In this document: positions 8,743-16,714 of the stretch, one piece after another
Position numbering within the stretch: position 1 is the stretch's first letter
Layout: each line of letters starts with the position of its first letter
NCBI GenBank assembly: GCA_964391735.1
Contig: CAYMNF010000024.1
Coordinates: 1 to 26,849 of the forward strand
Direction: 5' to 3'
Length of the DNA: 26,849 bases
Source: CAG-1031 sp964391735
GTDB taxonomy: Bacteria; Bacteroidota; Bacteroidia; Bacteroidales; Muribaculaceae
The notes under the pieces: generated by a model
Databases searched by the model: none
Seen by the model: only the letters and a program-made list of their open reading frames with translations
What the model was told of the DNA's origin: nothing
Program-made: the position numbers and the translations under genes

Positions 8743-9222
8743 TTATTGGGTTAGCACCCCTTGATGCGCCTCGGGGTCTATGTCATGATCGACTGACACA
8801 TCAACCGGATTGGCGAGGTTGCCGGCAAGGGTTGATAACATTTCAACAAGGTGTTCTTGTCCCACAGCCTGGCGGGTGTAGTAATCAGTGGCTCGGGCAG
8901 CATCGGCTTTCATGGCCCGGTTGTAAAGAGCAACGGCACGGGCGGTCATCGCCTCCTCGCCGCCGCGGTCAGCCACCTGCATACAGGCTATTGACAGTTG
9001 GGCCAGGGCACCCGCATCAAGGTCATCGGTATCAAAAACCTCAATCCATTTGCCGGCCTGCTCGGGGTCTCCCACCGAGGCCTCATGGCATATCAGCTCA
9101 AGGGAACGGGCGTCACCCTCGGGGCCGCTGTCACTGCGCAAAAACAGATACAACAGCACTCCCAACACCACAACGATACCCAGCCCGTTGAGTATTATCA
9201 TTTTTGCGTTTCCGGTATTCAT
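8743..9222 (-). CDS. Hypothetical protein with one N-terminal membrane segment
   Basis: I do not recognise a named family. With the start at 9222 the product has 159 residues: a short polar N-terminus, one hydrophobic segment (about residues 8-28, ILNGLGIVVVLGVLLYLFL), then a soluble alpha-helical part with Ala- and Leu-rich helices (LAQLSIACMQVADR, MTARAVALYNRAMKA) that resemble tetratricopeptide-like repeats, and a Cys in LELICHEAS. A single-pass inner-membrane protein with its helical domain outside the cytoplasm is a reasonable reading. The start at 9222 is chosen because AAAGGAAAC lies just before it and a TAnnTTTG promoter element lies at 9249-9242; a longer reading from 9297 would begin upstream of that promoter. 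It is first in the apparent operon with the SUI1 protein and the AddA-like helicase. Confidence 0.6.
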   Translation of the reverse strand: MNTGNAKMIILNGLGIVVVLGVLLYLFLRSDSGPEGDARSLELICHEASVGDPEQAGKWIEVFDTDDLDAGALAQLSIACMQVADRGGEEAMTARAVALYNRAMKADAARATDYYTRQAVGQEHLVEMLSTLAGNLANPVDVSVDHDIDPEAHQGVLTQ

Positions 9223-9241
9223 AAGCCTAAGTTTCCTTTTA

Positions 9242-9249
9242 CAAAAATA
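9242..9249 (-). promoter_or_regulatory. Bacteroidota-type -7 element for the hypothetical-SUI1-addA operon
   Basis: Read on the minus strand, TATTTTTG matches TAnnTTTG and sits about 20 bp before the ATG at 9222, with AAAGGAAAC between them. No clear -33 TTTG was found. It supports the short start of the hypothetical gene. Confidence 0.5.
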
Positions 9250-9509
9250 ATGAAATTTTTTGACTTTGATTCGTAAGTGGTAAAACAGCGTTTCCAACCA
9301 AGAAAGTAAGTTTAGAGAGGGTTATTGTTGATGTTAAATTATCTTAATAAAGATATAATGAGGTTAACTGCAAATCAATCACCAAAAGTCTTGGAGCTGT
9401 TTTTCTTAAAATTATTGAATAGGCGGGGTGTTTAGGTTAGATTGTGTTCTAAAACTCCTGTTTTGTCTCTCTCAGCATCTCGCTTGTAGCATTTAAGCAA
9501 TCTTTTCTG
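9250..9509 (+). other. AT-rich intergenic region between divergent transcripts
   Basis: About 260 bp, visibly more AT-rich than its surroundings, separate the minus-strand operon promoter from the acpP promoter. I see no RNA gene, strong repeat or convincing coding region. The longest small reading frame, 9331-9435 on the plus strand (34 codons), has no homology I recognise and is not called. Confidence 0.5.
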
Positions 9510-9517
9510 TATCTTTG
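9510..9517 (+). promoter_or_regulatory. Bacteroidota-type -7 element for acpP
   Basis: TATCTTTG is an exact match to TAnnTTTG and is followed by GCACC, a very common context in this phylum. A TTG at 9484-9486 may serve as -33, though the 23-nt spacer is slightly long. The leader to the ATG at 9559 would be about 35 nt. Confidence 0.7.
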
Positions 9518-9558
9518 CACCGGAAAATTTTGAAAATCACAATTTAAACATAGAAATC

Positions 9559-9795
9559 ATGGCAGAAATCGCTGATCGCGTAAAAGAAATTATCGTCAAC
9601 AAACTCGGTATTGACGAAAACGATGTTGTTGAAACCGCAGAGTTCACCAAGGACCTTGGTGCTGACAGCCTTGACACCGTTGAGCTGATCATGGAGTTTG
9701 AGAAAGAATTTGACATCACTATTCCCGATGAGGATTCTGAGAAGATCTCAACCGTTGGTGACGCCATCAAATATATCGAGGAGCACCAGAAATAA
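9559..9795 (+). CDS. acpP: Acyl carrier protein
   Basis: The 78-residue acidic carrier of fatty acid synthesis; growing acyl chains are attached to a 4'-phosphopantetheine arm and shuttled between cytoplasmic enzymes. The prosthetic-group site is the conserved DSLD motif, which places the modified serine at Ser37. The four-helix pattern (AEIADRVKEIIVNKLG, then TVELIMEFEKEFDI, then VGDAIKYIEEH) and the length are standard. The gene is directly followed, after a 285-bp spacer, by fabF, which uses acyl-ACP as substrate; this acpP-fabF order is usual in the phylum. The start at 9559 is the only one consistent with family length and lies behind a clear promoter. Confidence 0.97.
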   Translation: MAEIADRVKEIIVNKLGIDENDVVETAEFTKDLGADSLDTVELIMEFEKEFDITIPDEDSEKISTVGDAIKYIEEHQK

Positions 9796-9880
9796 TCGTA
9801 TCTGAGGATTACAACTTCCTGAGGACTGATGGCCGGGTGTGCTACCCATGCCAAATGTTTCTCAAGAAAAAAGAACAACT

Positions 9881-10040
9881 AATTCCTCCTCCCGCCAAGC
9901 AGGAGGGGGAATTAATTTAAAAAACATATCATCAACCGGGGTGGTGGGGCCCGGTGGCAGACTTGCCCGGTATTGACCCCTCAACCGGTATCCCGAACGC
10001 CTAAAGCCCGTGTGGGCCTGCGTTCCACAAAGCGACGGGC
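9881..10040 (+). promoter_or_regulatory. Structured spacer between acpP and fabF with three hairpins
   Basis: Three stems can be read in this spacer. Positions 9881-9892 pair with 9902-9913 (12 bp including one G-U, 9-nt loop). Positions 9935-9940 pair with 9950-9955 (6 bp). Positions 10006-10011 pair with 10035-10040, extended inside by 10012-10015 with 10025-10028 around a bulge. None is followed by a T run on the plus strand, so they look less like a terminator and more like a processing site, mRNA-stability element or leader structure. The function is unknown. Confidence 0.4.
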
Positions 10041-10080
10041 CTGCATAGCCTGTCAACAAGTAATAACTTAAATATCCGTA

Positions 10081-11340
10081 ATGGAACTCAAACGCGTAGT
10101 TATAACAGGCCTTGGGGCCATAACTCCCCTTGGCAATGATGTAGCCACCACTTGGGAGGCTGCAAAAAACGGAAAGAGCGGGGCAGCCCCTATCACTCAT
10201 TTTGATGCCTCTCTCTTCAAAACCCGCTTTGCCTGCGAGGTTAAAGATTTCAACCCGGCCGATCATTTCGACCGTCGCAAAGAGCGTCAACTCGACCTCT
10301 ATGCCCAGTATGCACTGGTTGCTGCCCGTCAGGCCATCGCCGATTCCAAGCTGGACGGCGAGGGTGTTGACCGCGACAACGTGGGCGTTATCGTGGCTGC
10401 CGGTATCGGCGGTTTGCATACCTTTGAGGAGGAAGCCGGCTACTATGCTTGCAACAGCGAAAAAGGGCCGCGTTACAACCCCTTCTTCATCCCCAAGATG
10501 ATCGGTGATATCGCCTCAGGCCATATCTCTATGGAATATGGTTTCCATGGCCCCAACTATGGCGTGGTATCTGCCTGTGCATCCTCAAACAACGCTATCA
10601 TCGATGCCTTCAACCTGATACGTCTGGGCAAGGCTGATGCCATTGTTGCCGGTGGTGCCGAGGCTGCTGTCTTCCCCGCCGGTGTAGGTGGTTTCAACGC
10701 CATGCACGCCTTGTCAACAAGGAATGATTCTCCCGAGACCGCTTCACGTCCTTTCTCAAAAAGCCGCGATGGCTTTGTGATTGGCGAGGGTTCGGTTGTG
10801 CTGGTGCTTGAGGAACTTGAGCACGCCCTGAAGCGCGGGGCTAAAATATACGCTGAGGTTGCCGGCGGCGGCATGAGTGCTGATGCATATCACATCACAG
10901 CCACGCACCCCGAGGGTCTCGGAGCAAAGCTGGCAATGAGCCGTGCATTGAAGGACGCCGGCATGAAACCTGAGGACATTGACTATATCAACGTTCATGG
11001 CACATCTACCCCCGTGGGTGACAAGTCTGAGGTCAAGGCAATTGTTGACCTGTTCGGCCCCCATGCTCACAAACTCAACATATCATCAACCAAGTCTATG
11101 ACCGGACACCTGCTGGGTGCTACCGGCGCACTTGAGGCCATGTTCTCTATCCTGGCCGTTAAGGATGATGTTGTACCCCCCACCATCAATCATGAGGAGG
11201 GCGACGAGGATGAGGACATTGACTACACCCTCAACTTCACCTTCAACAAGGCGCAAGAGCGCACCGTCAATGTTGCCCTGAGCAACGCCTTCGGTTTCGG
11301 TGGCCACAACGCCACGGTTATCGTTAAGAAGTATAAATGA
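10081..11340 (+). CDS. fabF: Beta-ketoacyl-ACP synthase II
   Basis: Condensing enzyme of type II fatty acid synthesis: it joins malonyl-ACP to an acyl-ACP, releasing CO2 and extending the chain by two carbons. The 419-residue thiolase-fold protein starts with the family hallmark RVVITGLGAITPLGNDV and carries the Cys-His-His active site: Cys166 in VVSACASSNNAI, His306 in NVHGTSTPVGD and His343 in KSMTGHLLGATG. It ends with the conserved NAFGFGGHNATVI glycine-rich segment. The residues after the catalytic cysteine (ASSNNA) differ slightly from the commoner ATG/ATS-H forms but fit FabF-like enzymes. It follows acpP on the same strand. In many relatives rnc (ribonuclease III) comes next; here a terminator and then a thymidine kinase gene follow instead. 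Confidence 0.96.
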   Translation: MELKRVVITGLGAITPLGNDVATTWEAAKNGKSGAAPITHFDASLFKTRFACEVKDFNPADHFDRRKERQLDLYAQYALVAARQAIADSKLDGEGVDRDNVGVIVAAGIGGLHTFEEEAGYYACNSEKGPRYNPFFIPKMIGDIASGHISMEYGFHGPNYGVVSACASSNNAIIDAFNLIRLGKADAIVAGGAEAAVFPAGVGGFNAMHALSTRNDSPETASRPFSKSRDGFVIGEGSVVLVLEELEHALKRGAKIYAEVAGGGMSADAYHITATHPEGLGAKLAMSRALKDAGMKPEDIDYINVHGTSTPVGDKSEVKAIVDLFGPHAHKLNISSTKSMTGHLLGATGALEAMFSILAVKDDVVPPTINHEEGDEDEDIDYTLNFTFNKAQERTVNVALSNAFGFGGHNATVIVKKYK

Positions 11341-11378
11341 TAGAAGCCGGTGTCCCCGGCCCAATCTCTTAAACAATA

Positions 11379-11418
11379 CCGGCTGTGTCATATTCTGGCA
11401 CAGCCGGCGCTGTTTTTT
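11379..11418 (+). terminator. Intrinsic terminator after fabF
   Basis: A perfect 9-bp GC-rich stem (11379-11387 with 11399-11407) with an 11-nt loop is followed after five bases by a six-T run (11413-11418). A smaller hairpin (11346-11360) precedes it. It ends the acpP-fabF transcript. Confidence 0.85.
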
Positions 11419-11488
11419 GCCTGGGGGGGAGGAAAGTTAAAAAACGGCAAGCAAGGGCTGTCGGGGCCTAACATATGGTTTTTTTTGC

Positions 11489-11496
11489 TACTTTTG
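11489..11496 (+). promoter_or_regulatory. Bacteroidota-type -7 element for the thymidine kinase gene
   Basis: TACTTTTG is an exact TAnnTTTG match. If used, transcription would begin near 11503, after the ATG at 11475, which argues for a downstream TTG (11511) or GTG (11517) start codon. Confidence 0.5.
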
Positions 11497-11516
11497 TCAG
11501 AAATATATTTTTGAAA

Positions 11517-12185
11517 GTGACAACAGGAAAACTCTATTTCAGATACGGCACCATGGGTTCGGCAAAAACGGCTTTGCTGTTGACCCAGGCATATAACTTT
11601 GAGGAACGTAACATGCTGTATGCCTGCCTGAAACCCGCTCTGGATACGCGTGAGGGCAGCGATGCCGTGATACGCTCACGCATTGGCATTGAACGGCATT
11701 GCGAGTGGATATATGCCGAGACAAATCTGTATACCCTGGCGGTGGAACTGTGTGACCGACAGGGGGCGATGATAGAGTGGTACCTGATTGACGAGGCTCA
11801 GTTCCTGACCGAGGAGCAGGTCAACCAACTGTCGCGACTGGTGGATGACCTTGGCGTGAATGTGATATGCTACGGCCTGCGCACCGATTTCCAGAGCCGG
11901 CTATTTGAGGGGTCTCGCCGACTTTTTGAGGTGGCTGACAGTATCGATGAGATTAAGTCAACCTGTTCGTGTGGTCGCAAGACCATTATCAATGCGCGTA
12001 TAGATGAGAACGGCGACTTTGTCGAGACCGGCTCACAGGTTGAGATCGGCGGTAATGACCGTTACATTGCCGTGTGCCGCAAGTGCTGGCGCAATCGCCG
12101 CATTGAGCAGCAACGCCGCGGGGTTCTGCCGTTCGCCCCTGAAGAAATCAAGGCACTGGATGACAATCCGGTTGCCGAGCAGTGA
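11517..12185 (+). CDS. tdk: Thymidine kinase
   Basis: Cytoplasmic salvage enzyme that phosphorylates thymidine to dTMP with ATP. The pattern is that of the type II thymidine kinases close to the E. coli enzyme: LYFRYGTMGSAKTALLL at the N-terminus (P-loop Lys17 with this start), the acceptor-site motif DEAQFLTEEQV with its catalytic Glu, the hinge CYGLRTDFQSRLFEGS, the nucleoside-binding GGNDRYIAVCR, and a structural zinc site formed by CSCGRK and CRKCW. The P-loop has Ala where most relatives have Gly just before the Lys. An ATG at 11475 is in frame, but 14 codons of T-rich sequence and a promoter-like element lie inside that extension, so GTG 11517 (or TTG 11511) is preferred. It is a single gene behind the fabF terminator; speA follows after 55 bp. 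Confidence 0.9.
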   Translation: MTTGKLYFRYGTMGSAKTALLLTQAYNFEERNMLYACLKPALDTREGSDAVIRSRIGIERHCEWIYAETNLYTLAVELCDRQGAMIEWYLIDEAQFLTEEQVNQLSRLVDDLGVNVICYGLRTDFQSRLFEGSRRLFEVADSIDEIKSTCSCGRKTIINARIDENGDFVETGSQVEIGGNDRYIAVCRKCWRNRRIEQQRRGVLPFAPEEIKALDDNPVAEQ

Positions 12186-12240
12186 GAATTTTACAAAAAT
12201 CTATTACCACAAGAAAAATCTTGCATAACATACCCGGGAA

Positions 12241-14139
12241 ATGAGAAAATGGAGAGTTGAGGACAGCGCCGAATTGTACAATATTGACGGGTGGGGGCGC
12301 CAGTACTTCGGGATTAATAAAAAGGGCCATGTGACGGTTTGTCCCCGGCCCGGTTCGGCTGAGGTTGACCTCAAAGAGGTGATGGATGAACTCAAGGTCA
12401 GGGATGTCAGCGCCCCGGTGCTTCTTCGATTCCCTGACATTCTTGACAACCGTATTGAGAAAATCTCAAAATGCTTCAAGAAAGCCTCCAAAGAGTATGA
12501 TTATCAGGGTGAGAACTTCTTGATTTATCCTATTAAGGTCAACCAGATGCGCCCCGTCGTCGAGGAGCTGGTCAGCCATGGCCGCAAGTTCAACATAGGC
12601 CTTGAGGCGGGCTCGAAACCTGAGCTCCACGCTGTCCTGGCGACAAACATTCAGGACAATGCCCTGATTATCTGCAACGGATACAAGGACGAGGCTTACA
12701 TTGAGCTTGCTCTGTTGGCCCAGAAAATGGGGCGCCGCATATACCTCGTTGTCGAGAAGCTCAACGAGCTGAGAATGATTATCGACATAGGCCGACGTCT
12801 GGGGGTAAAGCCCAACATCGGTATACGCATAAAACTTTCATCGGCCGGCTCAGGCAAATGGGAGGAGAGTGGGGGAGACCGCTCAAAGTTCGGCCTCAAC
12901 TCTACCGAGCTGATTCAGGCCTTGGAGTATATGCGCAAGACCAAGACCGTGGATTATCTGCGCCTGATACACTTCCATATCGGTAGCCAGATAACCAAGA
13001 TACGCCGCATCAAGAACGCTTTGCGTGAGGCTATGCAGTTTTATGTCCAGCTGTCAAAAGCCGGGTTCAAGGTTGAGTTTGTTGATATCGGCGGTGGTCT
13101 GGGGGTTGATTATGACGGAACACGCAACTCCACCAGCGAGAGCTCGATGAACTACTCAATACAGGAATATGCCAACGATGCCGTGTCGGCCTTGGTGGAC
13201 GTGTGTCAGAAAAACGGCCTCACACACCCAAATATCATCACCGAGAGCGGCAGGTCTTTGGCAGCTCACCACTCAGTGCTGGTCTTTGATGTCCTTGAGA
13301 CAACCTCTCTGCCGCAATGGAAGGAAAGCGACGAGCTCTCTGAGGACGCCCATGAGCTTGCCAAAGAGCTTTACCAAATATATGACCGTCTGGACCAGCA
13401 GCGCATGTTCGAGGGGTGGCACGATGCCCTGCAGATTAGAGAGGAGGCTCTTGACCTTTTCTCCCTGGGCATGCTGGACCTCACCACACGTGCGCAGGTT
13501 GAGAAACTCTTCTGGTCTATAGCTCGTGAGGTTGGCGAGCTTACACGCGACATGAAGCATCCCCCCGAGGAGCTCAAGAAGATAAACCGCATGTTGCCGG
13601 ATAAATACTTCTGCAACTTCTCTCTCTTCCAATCACTTACCGACTCATGGGCCATTGACCAGCTTTTCCCCATTGTACCCCTGCAGCGGTTGGATGAGCA
13701 TCCTACAAAGGGGTGCACCCTACAAGATATCACCTGTGACAGCGACGGCAAGATATCACATTTTATCACCAACCACGGCACTCAGTCATGGTTGCCGGTG
13801 CATCAGCTGAAAAACGGCGAGACTTATTATCTGGGGGTCTTCCTGGTGGGTGCTTATCAGGAGATTCTCGGCGATATGCACAACCTTTTTGGCGACACAA
13901 ACGCCGTTCATATCTCGGTGTATCCCGACCACTATGAGATTGACCGTGTTATTGACGGCGAGACCGTTGCCGAGGTGCTTGACTACGTGCAATACACACC
14001 TAAAAAGCTGGTGCGGAATGTTGAGACGTGGGTAACTGCCTCTATGAAGGCCGGCAAGATTACGCCCGAGGAGGGCCGCGAATTCCTCTCGAACTACCGC
14101 AGCGGGTTGTACGGATATACTTACCTTGAGCACGACTGA
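12241..14139 (+). CDS. speA: Biosynthetic arginine decarboxylase
   Basis: PLP-dependent enzyme of the alanine-racemase fold (group III decarboxylases) that converts arginine to agmatine and CO2, the first step of putrescine and spermidine synthesis. The 632-residue length is normal. The PLP lysine is Lys99 in LIYPIKVNQM, and the TIM-barrel continues through NIGLEAGSKPEL, FHIGSQI and the phosphate-binding VDIGGGLGVDYDG. The C-terminal beta domain carries the catalytic-site motif ITCDSDGKI, with the active-site cysteine. An inserted helical region (about residues 365-470) is typical of SpeA. The start MRKWRVEDSAELYNI matches the usual family N-terminus. Its TGA overlaps the truA start codon by one base (TGATG), indicating translational coupling. 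Agmatine-processing genes (aguA, aguB) are not in the window. Confidence 0.96.
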   Translation: MRKWRVEDSAELYNIDGWGRQYFGINKKGHVTVCPRPGSAEVDLKEVMDELKVRDVSAPVLLRFPDILDNRIEKISKCFKKASKEYDYQGENFLIYPIKVNQMRPVVEELVSHGRKFNIGLEAGSKPELHAVLATNIQDNALIICNGYKDEAYIELALLAQKMGRRIYLVVEKLNELRMIIDIGRRLGVKPNIGIRIKLSSAGSGKWEESGGDRSKFGLNSTELIQALEYMRKTKTVDYLRLIHFHIGSQITKIRRIKNALREAMQFYVQLSKAGFKVEFVDIGGGLGVDYDGTRNSTSESSMNYSIQEYANDAVSALVDVCQKNGLTHPNIITESGRSLAAHHSVLVFDVLETTSLPQWKESDELSEDAHELAKELYQIYDRLDQQRMFEGWHDALQIREEALDLFSLGMLDLTTRAQVEKLFWSIAREVGELTRDMKHPPEELKKINRMLPDKYFCNFSLFQSLTDSWAIDQLFPIVPLQRLDEHPTKGCTLQDITCDSDGKISHFITNHGTQSWLPVHQLKNGETYYLGVFLVGAYQEILGDMHNLFGDTNAVHISVYPDHYEIDRVIDGETVAEVLDYVQYTPKKLVRNVETWVTASMKAGKITPEEGREFLSNYRSGLYGYTYLEHD

Positions 14140-14870
14140 TGCGCTGGTTCATGGAATTGGCCTATAGAGGCGAGCCGTTCCACGGATGGCAGGTGCAGCC
14201 CGGCGAGGTTACCGTGCAGAGCACCCTGGAGGGCGCGTTGGGGATGCTGATGCGCCGCCCGGTTTCAGTTACCGGGGCAGGGAGGACTGATGCCGGTGTA
14301 AATGCCGAAAAGATGATTGCCCATTTTGATACGGAGGACCCCTTTGACCCCCAAGAGTTGACACGGCGCATCAATGCTATTGTAGGCAAAGATATAGCTG
14401 TCAGGAGGGTATGGAGGGTGCATGATGATATGCATGCGCGCTTCTCGGCTACCTCACGCACATATCGGTATTATGTCCTGACGCAGAAATCACCTTTCCT
14501 GAACCGCTTGGCATGGCAAGCGCCTAAGACTCTGGACTTTGAGGCTATGAACCTTGCCGCCGCGCGACTACTTGAGGTGGAGGATTTCACCTCGTTCAGC
14601 AAGCTTCACACCCAGGTCAAGACCAATATTTGCCACGTTACGCATGCACGTTGGATACCCATGGACACAGCGGGAATGTGGTACTTTGAAATCACGGCTG
14701 ACCGCTTCCTGCGCAACATGGTAAGGGCCGTTGTGGGAACCCTGGTTGATGTCGGTCGACACAAAATTGACTATACAGACTTTTGCCGCATCATCGACCG
14801 CCGTGACCGTTGCGCCGCCGGCACCTCCATGCCCGCGCACGCCCTCTACCTCCACGACATCACCTACTGA
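14139..14870 (+). CDS. truA: tRNA pseudouridine(38-40) synthase TruA
   Basis: Isomerises uridines 38, 39 and 40 in the anticodon stem-loop of many tRNAs to pseudouridine. The 243-residue product has the TruA fold: N-terminal YRGEPFHGWQVQ, the catalytic motif GAGRTDAGVNA with nucleophile Asp51, SRTYRYYVL after the midpoint, the DFTSFSK segment and the C-terminal RFLRNMVRAVVGTLVDVG. The motif usually ends in a His (DAGVHA); Asn here is a mild variant found in some relatives. It is translationally coupled to speA by a one-base overlap. The gene ends just before a bidirectional-looking hairpin shared with the converging tRNA-Leu gene. Confidence 0.96.
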   Translation: MRWFMELAYRGEPFHGWQVQPGEVTVQSTLEGALGMLMRRPVSVTGAGRTDAGVNAEKMIAHFDTEDPFDPQELTRRINAIVGKDIAVRRVWRVHDDMHARFSATSRTYRYYVLTQKSPFLNRLAWQAPKTLDFEAMNLAAARLLEVEDFTSFSKLHTQVKTNICHVTHARWIPMDTAGMWYFEITADRFLRNMVRAVVGTLVDVGRHKIDYTDFCRIIDRRDRCAAGTSMPAHALYLHDITY

Positions 14871-14883
14871 CCCCTGCTTTAGC

Positions 14884-14924
14884 AAAAAAGAAAGAGGACC
14901 CTCAAAATGAGCATCCTCTTTCTT
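14884..14924 (-). terminator. Intrinsic terminator of tRNA-Leu, possibly shared with truA
   Basis: A perfect 11-bp stem (14888-14898 with 14914-14924) with a loop that pairs again inside (CTCA/TGAG) begins one base after the tRNA 3' end. Read on the minus strand it runs into a T-rich stretch (complement of 14884-14889). Its A/T-rich flanks mean it could also stop truA transcripts. Confidence 0.8.
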
Positions 14925-14925
14925 G

Positions 14926-15007
14926 TACCCGGACTCGGGCTCGAACCGAGATGGGTTGCCCCACTGGTGTTTGAGACCAGCGCGTCTACCAATTCCGCCA
15001 TCCGGGC
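14926..15007 (-). tRNA. tRNA-Leu (anticodon CAA)
   Basis: The minus strand folds as a class II tRNA of 82 nt. The acceptor stem pairs GCCCGGA with TCCGGGT (one G-T pair) and has discriminator A. The anticodon stem CTGGT/ACCAG encloses the loop CTCAAAC, giving anticodon CAA (reads UUG). A long variable arm is present, as expected for leucine, and the T arm has GGTTCGAGC. The CCA end is not encoded. A promoter and a terminator of its own flank it. Confidence 0.96.
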
Positions 15008-15015
15008 TTGCGGTG

Positions 15016-15047
15016 CAAAGGTAGGGCTTTTTTCCGCTTCTTGCAAA
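15016..15047 (-). promoter_or_regulatory. Complete Bacteroidota promoter of tRNA-Leu
   Basis: On the minus strand TTTG (15047-15044), a 20-nt spacer and TACCTTTG (15023-15016) match the -33/-7 consensus TTTG-N20-TAnnTTTG exactly. The tRNA 5' end begins 8 nt after the -7 element, so the precursor has almost no leader. Confidence 0.85.
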
Positions 15048-15099
15048 TATATCTTGAGCTATTCACAAAAATTTTATCGCCAAGCAGGGTTTGCAACCC

Positions 15100-16704
15100 T
15101 CACTCAACTGCGTTGGTGAGGATTGAGGTGTAGCGCTGTGGTTCGGTGAGGGTGCGCAGCCCCTCAACATAGACGGGGTCCATGGGATTATATACTTTGA
15201 AGGCCGTGTCCATGTCAAATAGATCCCGCGCTATAAGGCCCTTTATCTGGGTGGTTATCAGTGGCAGGGACAGGGTTAGCTGTTCGGGATCCGGGGCAAT
15301 ATCTTTTGTGGATGCCAGGGCTGCCAGCTCATCAATCATCACACTGTCTACCGTGAAGTCGTCAAGGAAGGCTTGGGCGTTCTTGTACTTAGCTTTGAGG
15401 GCTTTACGGTTTTTGTCCATATACTGGGACTGATATGTCTTTATAATGCCCTTGGCACGCAGATCTCGGTAATATTTGGTAAAGGCTGTGGTGTCTAACG
15501 GCACAAACACATCGGGAATGATTCCGCCGCCTCCCTTAACCGGGCGGTTCAACACCTTGGTGTAGTAAATCTCGCTATCGGGGAGTTTTACCGAGTCGGC
15601 GCTGAAAAACTCACCGCTTTCATAGCGTTTGTTGAGGTCTGAGGTGTAGGTCTCGTCATCGCCTGAGGTATACGGCTTTTGGATGCATCGGCCCGAAGGG
15701 GTGTGATAACGTGACACCGTCAGGCGTATCATGGAGCCATCAGGGAAGGGGAAAGGCCGTTGAACCAAACCCTTGCCGAATGTGCGGCGCCCAACCACAA
15801 CGCCGCGGTCATTGTCCTGCATTGCCCCGGCAAAGATCTCTGACGCTGAGGCTGAATATTGGTTTACAAGTACCACAACCTTGCCATCGGGAGGGAAGAG
15901 TTGATAACCCTCGGCGCGGAACATCGAGGGGGGAACTCGCTCACCCTCGGTATAAACAATCATGGACCCGCGTGGCAGAAAGAACTCGGCCATCTGCGAC
16001 ACAGCCCCTAAGTAGCCGCCCCCGTTGTCCTGCAGGTCGATTATAATGTCCTTCATCCCCTGTCCCAAGAGGTCCTTTATGGCTTTCTCAACCTCGTTGG
16101 GAGTATCCTCGGCAAACCGTGTTACGCGCACGTAGCCGGTGGTGGGGTTTACCATGTATGCGGCATCCACGCTGTACATGGGGATATCATCACGTATCAC
16201 GTGGAAATTGATGGTGCCGGGGGTTCCGGGGCGATAAACCTTGAGGTCAACCTCGCTGCCCTTGGGCCCGCGCAGGATGTTGCGTATATCGTTGTTTTTA
16301 CGTTTGGCGCCTGAGATTACCGAGTCACCGGCCATAAGTATGCGGTCACCGGCCAGTATACCTACTTTCTCACTGGGGCCACCCACAACGGTCTGGATAA
16401 CGTGCAGGGTGTCATCAAGCATGTTGAAGGTGATGCCGATACCCGAGAAGTTGCCCTGCAGGGGTTCGTTAAGGTCCCGGGTCTCCTCAGGGGTGTTGTA
16501 TGAGGAGTGCGGGTCAAGCGTGGCAAGCATGGCGCGCAAAGCCTCGTCAACCATCTCGGTGGTGTCAATATCGCCCACATAGTAACGCTCAATTATCTTC
16601 TCGGCATAGTTGAGCTTGGTTGAAGGATTGAATGAGGGGGAGATGGCCCGAACGGCAATCAAGGCCGACAGACACACCATCAGGGTTATGAATATCTTTT
16701 TCAT
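15100..16704 (-). CDS. S41-family C-terminal processing peptidase (CtpA/Prc-like)
   Basis: A 534-residue periplasmic serine protease. It has a signal peptide (about residues 1-20), an N-terminal helical segment with DPHSSYNTPEE, a PDZ domain (about 85-170; GIGITFNMLDDTLHV, GDRILMAGDSVI) and the S41 catalytic domain (about 185-370). The Ser-Lys dyad is visible: Ser286 in NQYSASASEI and Lys311 in RTFGKGLVQ, with Gln315, at the 25- and 29-residue spacings known from Prc. LQDNGGGYLGA is the family's conserved oxyanion-side segment. Such proteases trim C-termini of exported proteins or regulate peptidoglycan hydrolases; the actual substrate is unknown. The last 150 or so residues form an additional C-terminal domain. 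It starts 10 bp after the coaD stop, so it is cotranscribed with coaD. A small hairpin (15086-15100) overlaps its stop. Confidence 0.93.
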   Translation of the reverse strand: MKKIFITLMVCLSALIAVRAISPSFNPSTKLNYAEKIIERYYVGDIDTTEMVDEALRAMLATLDPHSSYNTPEETRDLNEPLQGNFSGIGITFNMLDDTLHVIQTVVGGPSEKVGILAGDRILMAGDSVISGAKRKNNDIRNILRGPKGSEVDLKVYRPGTPGTINFHVIRDDIPMYSVDAAYMVNPTTGYVRVTRFAEDTPNEVEKAIKDLLGQGMKDIIIDLQDNGGGYLGAVSQMAEFFLPRGSMIVYTEGERVPPSMFRAEGYQLFPPDGKVVVLVNQYSASASEIFAGAMQDNDRGVVVGRRTFGKGLVQRPFPFPDGSMIRLTVSRYHTPSGRCIQKPYTSGDDETYTSDLNKRYESGEFFSADSVKLPDSEIYYTKVLNRPVKGGGGIIPDVFVPLDTTAFTKYYRDLRAKGIIKTYQSQYMDKNRKALKAKYKNAQAFLDDFTVDSVMIDELAALASTKDIAPDPEQLTLSLPLITTQIKGLIARDLFDMDTAFKVYNPMDPVYVEGLRTLTEPQRYTSILTNAVE

Positions 16705-16714
16705 TCTATAGCGT

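Noticed and set aside
8424..9191. Plus-strand open frame of 255 codons
   Set aside because: It runs antisense across two supported minus-strand genes, has no recognisable domain and is low in sequence complexity, as expected for a shadow frame in GC-rich DNA.
9223..9297. Longer start (9297) for the membrane-anchored hypothetical protein
   Set aside because: The extra 25 codons lie over a TAnnTTTG element, and a purine-rich site precedes the ATG at 9222.
9331..9435. Small plus-strand reading frame of 34 codons in the AT-rich gap before acpP
   Set aside because: A GAGAGG lies upstream, but SD-like sequences carry little weight in this phylum and there is no recognised family; chance frames of this size are common in AT-rich DNA.
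9881..9913. Hairpin after acpP as an intrinsic terminator
   Set aside because: No T run follows on the plus strand; listed as a structured element instead.
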